This document shows, in pieces, positions 5,305 through 7,916 of a stretch of DNA of 7,916 nt (position 1 is its first letter; each line of letters opens with the position of its first letter). The position numbers and the translations under genes were made by a program. Where the stretch lies: positions 1 to 7,916 of the forward strand of contig UQWU01000059.1 in NCBI GenBank assembly GCA_900544885.1, in the 5' to 3' direction. This DNA comes from an uncultured Phascolarctobacterium sp. (GTDB taxonomy: Bacteria > Bacillota > Negativicutes > Acidaminococcales > Acidaminococcaceae). The notes beneath the pieces are model-generated. The model was not told the DNA's origin. It did no database searches and saw only the letters and a list, made by a program, of their open reading frames with translations.

Positions 5305-6702
5305 ATGTTGATACATAAAATGCGTCTTGACGACCATATGGTCGTTCTGGATGTAAACAGCGGTGCTGTACATCTGGTTGACGATGTTATCTATGATTTG
5401 CTTGATTATTACACAGGCGATAATGATGAAGAAGCAATGGCTGCTTTAAAAGGTAAATATAGTGAAGAAGATTTGCGCGATGCCTTGGAAGAAATGCACG
5501 GTTTGCAAAAAGACGGCTTACTGTTCAGCCCTGCTTTTGAAGTTCCGCCTACTTTTGCAGAAAAACCTATCGTTAAATCTTTGTGCCTCTTAGTAACTCA
5601 TGACTGCAACCTGCGTTGCGGCTACTGCTTTGCTGATACCGGTTCTTTTGGTGGCTGCCGTCAGTTGATGAGCAAGGAAACTGCGGAAAAAGCAGTAGAG
5701 TTTGCTATTGAAGGTAGCAAAAAACGTCATAATCTGGAGTTGGACTTGTTCGGCGGCGAACCGTTGATGAACTGGCCTGTTGTAACTCATATCGTAGAAT
5801 ATGTACGTCGTCGTGAACAAGAAACCGGCAAAAACATCAAATTGACTTTAACCACCAATGGTACTTTGTTAAATGATGAAAACATTAAATTCCTCAATGA
5901 TAACAGAGTAATGCTGGTACTGAGCTTGGACGGTAAAAAAGAAACTCATGATGCTATGCGTCCGTTCCCTAATAAGAGCGGCAGCTATGATGCAGCAGTA
6001 CGCGGTTTCAAAAAAGTAATCGACAGTCGTGAAGGTAAAAATTATTACCTGCGTGGTACTTATACTCATTTCAGCACTCATTTCTGCGATGATGTTCTGG
6101 ATATGACTAAGGTTGGTAAAGAAATTTCTGTAGAGCCTGTTGTAGGTATTGATGAACCTTGGGTTCTGACTGATGAAGATTTGCCGGTTATTTTTGATGA
6201 GTATGATAAACTGGCTCGTGCTTACTTGCAAAGAAGACGTGAAGGCAATCCGTTTGACTTCTTCCATTTCAACGTTGCTTTAGATAACGGTCCTTGCGTT
6301 GCTAAACGTTTGGCAGGCTGTGGTGCAGGCCATGAATATTTTGCTATCACTGCTGATGGCGATATTTATCCCTGTCATCAATTTGTTGGCCGTGAACAAT
6401 ATAAATTGGGTACTTTGGAAACCGGTGTTGTTAAACCTGAGCTGGTACAAAAATTCCGTCATACCCATGTTATGACTAAACCTGCTTGCAGTGAGTGCTG
6501 GGCTCGTTTCTTCTGCAGCGGCGGCTGCCACGCTAATGCAGATTTAATTAACGGCGATTTATCTAAGCCTTATGAATATGGCTGCAAATTGCAGAAAAAA
6601 CGCTTAGAAAATGCTATTATTGTTCAAGCGGTTCTGTCTGCCGAAGCACAACAAGGTGAAGATATGCGTCCGCATATTAATAACTTTACCTACGAAAAAT
6701 AA
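5305..6702 (+). CDS. scfB: SCIFF radical SAM maturase (thioether-forming, SPASM domain)
   Basis: ScfB is a 465-residue radical SAM enzyme that installs thioether bonds in the ScfA peptide. Residues 1-80 resemble the PqqD-like peptide recognition domain that binds the leader (HMVVLDVNSGAVHLVDDVIY). The radical SAM core has Cys101-x3-Cys105-x2-Cys108 (CNLRCGYC), which holds the [4Fe-4S] cluster that cleaves SAM, and the GGEP motif at 150-153. The C-terminal SPASM domain shows the full seven-Cys pattern for two auxiliary clusters: Cys339-x12-Gly-x4-Cys357, then Cys395-x2-Cys398-x5-Cys404-x3-Cys408, then Cys427; Cys331 may also be a ligand. The length fits the SCIFF maturase group. ATG 5305 has GGGAG about 6 nt upstream. 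The gene follows scfA by 134 nt with a hairpin between. The frame is complete, with no missing key residue. Confidence 0.95.
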   Translation: MLIHKMRLDDHMVVLDVNSGAVHLVDDVIYDLLDYYTGDNDEEAMAALKGKYSEEDLRDALEEMHGLQKDGLLFSPAFEVPPTFAEKPIVKSLCLLVTHDCNLRCGYCFADTGSFGGCRQLMSKETAEKAVEFAIEGSKKRHNLELDLFGGEPLMNWPVVTHIVEYVRRREQETGKNIKLTLTTNGTLLNDENIKFLNDNRVMLVLSLDGKKETHDAMRPFPNKSGSYDAAVRGFKKVIDSREGKNYYLRGTYTHFSTHFCDDVLDMTKVGKEISVEPVVGIDEPWVLTDEDLPVIFDEYDKLARAYLQRRREGNPFDFFHFNVALDNGPCVAKRLAGCGAGHEYFAITADGDIYPCHQFVGREQYKLGTLETGVVKPELVQKFRHTHVMTKPACSECWARFFCSGGCHANADLINGDLSKPYEYGCKLQKKRLENAIIVQAVLSAEAQQGEDMRPHINNFTYEK

Positions 6703-6710
6703 AAATTCTC

Positions 6711-6753
6711 TTTTGCTCCCGTAATTTTTTATGGGAGCATTTTATTTTTTAAT
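6711..6753 (+). terminator. Rho-independent terminator of scfB
   Basis: TGCTCCCGTAA (6714-6724) pairs with TTATGGGAGCA (6729-6739, one G-U) around TTTT, followed by a T-rich tail. It begins 9 nt after the scfB stop. Confidence 0.9.
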
Positions 6754-6894
6754 TTTTTTGCACTGGACATCAATTTTTAGCTAGATTTGGAAAAATAAAA
6801 CTTTTTTTATATTGCGTAAAGTCGCTCTACAAGCGTATTTTAGCGTGCGTAAAAGAAAGATTAGGCTTTTGTAAAATATTTTTTAAAAAAGTTG

Positions 6895-6923
6895 TTGACA
6901 ATTTTGCTGTTATCTTGTATAAT
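6895..6923 (+). promoter_or_regulatory. Consensus promoter of the tRNA operon
   Basis: A perfect TTGACA (6895-6900), 17-bp spacer and perfect TATAAT (6918-6923) stand 16 bp before the first tRNA. This is the strongest promoter in the window, as expected for stable RNA. Confidence 0.9.
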
Positions 6924-6939
6924 TCTTTTTGTTGCAAAC

Positions 6940-7024
6940 GGATAGGTTCCCGAGTGGTTAAAGGGAGCAGACTGTAAATCTGCCGCGTTTCGCTTCGTTG
7001 GTTCGAATCCAACCCTATCCACCA
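6940..7024 (+). tRNA. tRNA-Tyr (anticodon GTA)
   Basis: An 85-nt class II tRNA with an acceptor stem GGATAGG (6940-6946) pairing with CCTATCC (7014-7020), anticodon GTA at 6974-6976, a long variable arm, T-loop TTCGAATC and encoded CCA. It is the first gene of the tRNA operon. Confidence 0.96.
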
Positions 7025-7032
7025 ACTATCAT

Positions 7033-7108
<76 letters not shown>

Positions 7109-7117
7109 ACTTAATAT

Positions 7118-7193
7118 GCTGATGTAGCTCAGTCGGCAGAGCGTATCCTTGGTAAGGATAAGGTCACCAGTTCAATCCTGGTCATCAGCTCCA
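7118..7193 (+). tRNA. tRNA-Thr (anticodon GGT)
   Basis: A 76-nt tRNA with acceptor stem GCTGATG pairing with CATCAGC, anticodon GGT at 7151-7153, T-loop TTCAATC and encoded CCA. It is the third gene of the operon, 9 nt after tRNA-fMet. Confidence 0.96.
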
Positions 7194-7197
7194 AATT

Positions 7198-7274
7198 GGC
7201 GGCGTAGCTCAGTTGGCTAGAGCATGCGGTTCATACCCGCAGTGTCCGCGGTTCGAATCCGTGCGCCGCCACCA
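7198..7274 (+). tRNA. Elongator tRNA-Met (anticodon CAT)
   Basis: A 77-nt tRNA with fully paired acceptor stem GGCGGCG/CGCCGCC, anticodon CAT at 7232-7234 and encoded CCA. It lacks the C1-A72 mismatch and the three-GC anticodon stem of the initiator, and it closely resembles Bacillus elongator tRNA-Met. A tRNA-Ile with a modified CAT anticodon is less likely. Confidence 0.92.
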
Positions 7275-7285
7275 ACTAAAAATTT

Positions 7286-7317
7286 AAAGCTTCCTAGTTG
7301 TTTAGGAAGCTTTTTTG
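7286..7317 (+). terminator. Terminator of the tRNA operon
   Basis: A perfect 11-bp stem, AAAGCTTCCTA (7286-7296) with TAGGAAGCTTT (7303-7313), with loop GTTGTT and a T tract. It lies 11 nt after the last tRNA. Confidence 0.92.
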
Positions 7318-7323
7318 TTATGT

Positions 7324-7370
7324 AAATCTAGGTGATTCTTTTTATAAGGATATTACCTAGATTTTTTTTT
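7324..7370 (+). terminator. Second terminator-like hairpin upstream of tuf
   Basis: A 13-bp stem with G-U pairs (7324-7336 with 7352-7364) is capped by a further short paired segment and followed by nine T's (7362-7370). It probably acts as a backup terminator for the tRNA operon, insulating tuf. Confidence 0.75.
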
Positions 7371-7385
7371 GCCCGAATGCAAATA

Positions 7386-7394
7386 TGCTATAAT
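7386..7394 (+). promoter_or_regulatory. Extended -10 promoter of tuf
   Basis: TGCTATAAT is a perfect -10 (7389-7394) with the TGn extension. The possible -35 lies in the T-run of the preceding terminator and is weak. Transcription from about 7401 would give tuf a leader of about 260 nt. Confidence 0.6.
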
Positions 7395-7660
7395 AATAAA
7401 TATATTAATCGCTATATAGCCTAGGCAATTTTACTTTATGTAATTAGAATAAATATGAAGAAAATAGAATGTTATTAAAATATTATCTGCTTATTGTATT
7501 TTGTCTGGAGAAATATGTAAAATCACGATAAAACAAGGTTTTTTTATTATATTTTCTAAAAATAAAGAAGGAATTTACTTAAAAAAAGAGAATATAATTA
7601 ATTTAGGTAGATTAAAAATACCTCTAGTAATTTTTTGTGTTTGATTGGAGGAAATTTCAA

Positions 7661-7916
7661 ATGGCAAAAGCTAAATATGAAAGAACTAAACCGCATCTGA
7701 ACATTGGTACTATCGGTCACGTTGACCATGGTAAAACTACCTTGACAGCAGCAATCACTAAAGTATTGGCTGAGCATGGCGGTGCACAGTTCATGGACTA
7801 CTCCATGATTGATAAAGCTCCTGAAGAACGTGAACGTGGTATTACCATTAACACCTCTCATGTTGAATATGAAACTGCAACTCGTCACTATGCACACGTT
7901 GACTGCCCGGGCCATG
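7661..7916 (+). CDS. tuf: Elongation factor Tu, N-terminal part (3' end outside the window)
   Basis: The first 85 residues of EF-Tu, the GTPase that delivers aminoacyl-tRNA to the ribosome. The N-terminus MAKAKYERTKPHLNIGTIGH is characteristic. Visible GTPase motifs are G1 GHVDHGKT, G2 RGITI within EERERGITINT, and G3 DCPGH at the window edge. The start has GGAGG (7647-7651) 9 nt upstream. Its place directly after a tRNA operon recalls the tRNA-tufB arrangement of E. coli, but here two terminators and a separate promoter lie between. The gene continues past the edge, so completeness cannot be judged. Confidence 0.98.
   Translation, partial: MAKAKYERTKPHLNIGTIGHVDHGKTTLTAAITKVLAEHGGAQFMDYSMIDKAPEERERGITINTSHVEYETATRHYAHVDCPGH

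Larger units (their letters stand above)
7318..7660 (+). other. Intergenic and leader region of tuf
   Basis: These 343 bp hold no gene. They contain a second terminator-like hairpin (7324-7370), an extended -10 promoter (7386-7394), two overlapping palindromes (7411-7426), about 160 bp of AT-rich sequence without clear structure, and an imperfect hairpin with a T-run (7597-7636) just before the tuf ribosome binding site. Confidence 0.6.

Noticed and set aside
5590..6531. Three minus-strand frames (76, 132 and 83 aa) opposite scfB
   Set aside because: Antisense shadows of a confidently identified gene, with no ribosome binding sites or recognisable motifs.
6811..6856. Repeated GCGTA-type words upstream of the tRNA promoter
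   Set aside because: Copies are short, irregularly spaced and imperfect, so chance is a sufficient explanation.
7395..7660. Possible T-box or other known riboswitch in the tuf leader
   Set aside because: No T-box core sequence or other recognisable aptamer; the leader is mostly plain AT-rich DNA.

Overview
The window reads as a chromosomal segment of an AT-rich anaerobic Bacillota (Firmicutes). The SCIFF/ScfB ranthipeptide pair, the clostridial-type CXXC small protein with its 4Fe-4S partner, strong AGGAGG-type ribosome binding sites and U-tailed hairpin terminators all point there. A Negativicutes member, such as an Acidaminococcaceae-like gut anaerobe, or a Clostridia member fits best. That finer placement is an impression from protein flavour and was not tested.

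Layout, left to right. (1) 1-489: the 3' end of an IS30-family insertion sequence, with the C-terminal half of its DDE transposase and a probable right inverted repeat. (2) 706-2259: guaA (GMP synthetase), closed by a strong terminator. (3) 2341-2841: an AT-rich gap with a plausible extended -10 promoter and a leader of about 135 nt, feeding an unrecognised 231-aa protein at 2842-3537. (4) 4664-3716, minus strand: a two-gene operon. A 43-residue CXXC-ending peptide overlaps, by 8 nt, a membrane-bound polyferredoxin of 274 aa that probably starts at TTG. The long open frame from 4678 through both genes gives a false N-terminus for the second and hides the first. A shared bidirectional terminator closes the convergent pair. 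(5) 5024-6702: the SCIFF precursor peptide gene scfA (48 aa, six Cys), a terminator-like hairpin, then the radical SAM/SPASM maturase scfB. (6) 6895-7317: a perfect-consensus promoter driving a tRNA operon Tyr(GTA)-fMet(CAT)-Thr(GGT)-Met(CAT), each with encoded CCA, then a terminator. (7) 7318-7916: a second terminator-like hairpin, an extended -10 promoter and a long AT-rich leader before tuf (EF-Tu), which runs off the right edge.

How the genes relate. guaA, the tRNAs and tuf are translation or nucleotide housekeeping. The two distinctive modules sit back to back around a 359-bp divergent control region. One is the redox pair (CXXC peptide plus polyferredoxin). The other is a ribosomally made, thioether-crosslinked peptide system (ScfA plus ScfB), in which ScfB is expected to use SAM-derived radicals to join Cys sulfurs of ScfA to nearby residues. 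The divergent region carries a perfect 13-bp tandem repeat with three CTTAAG palindromes, just upstream of a good scfA promoter. This is the best candidate for undescribed regulation in the window. No exporter or protease gene for the peptide lies within the window.
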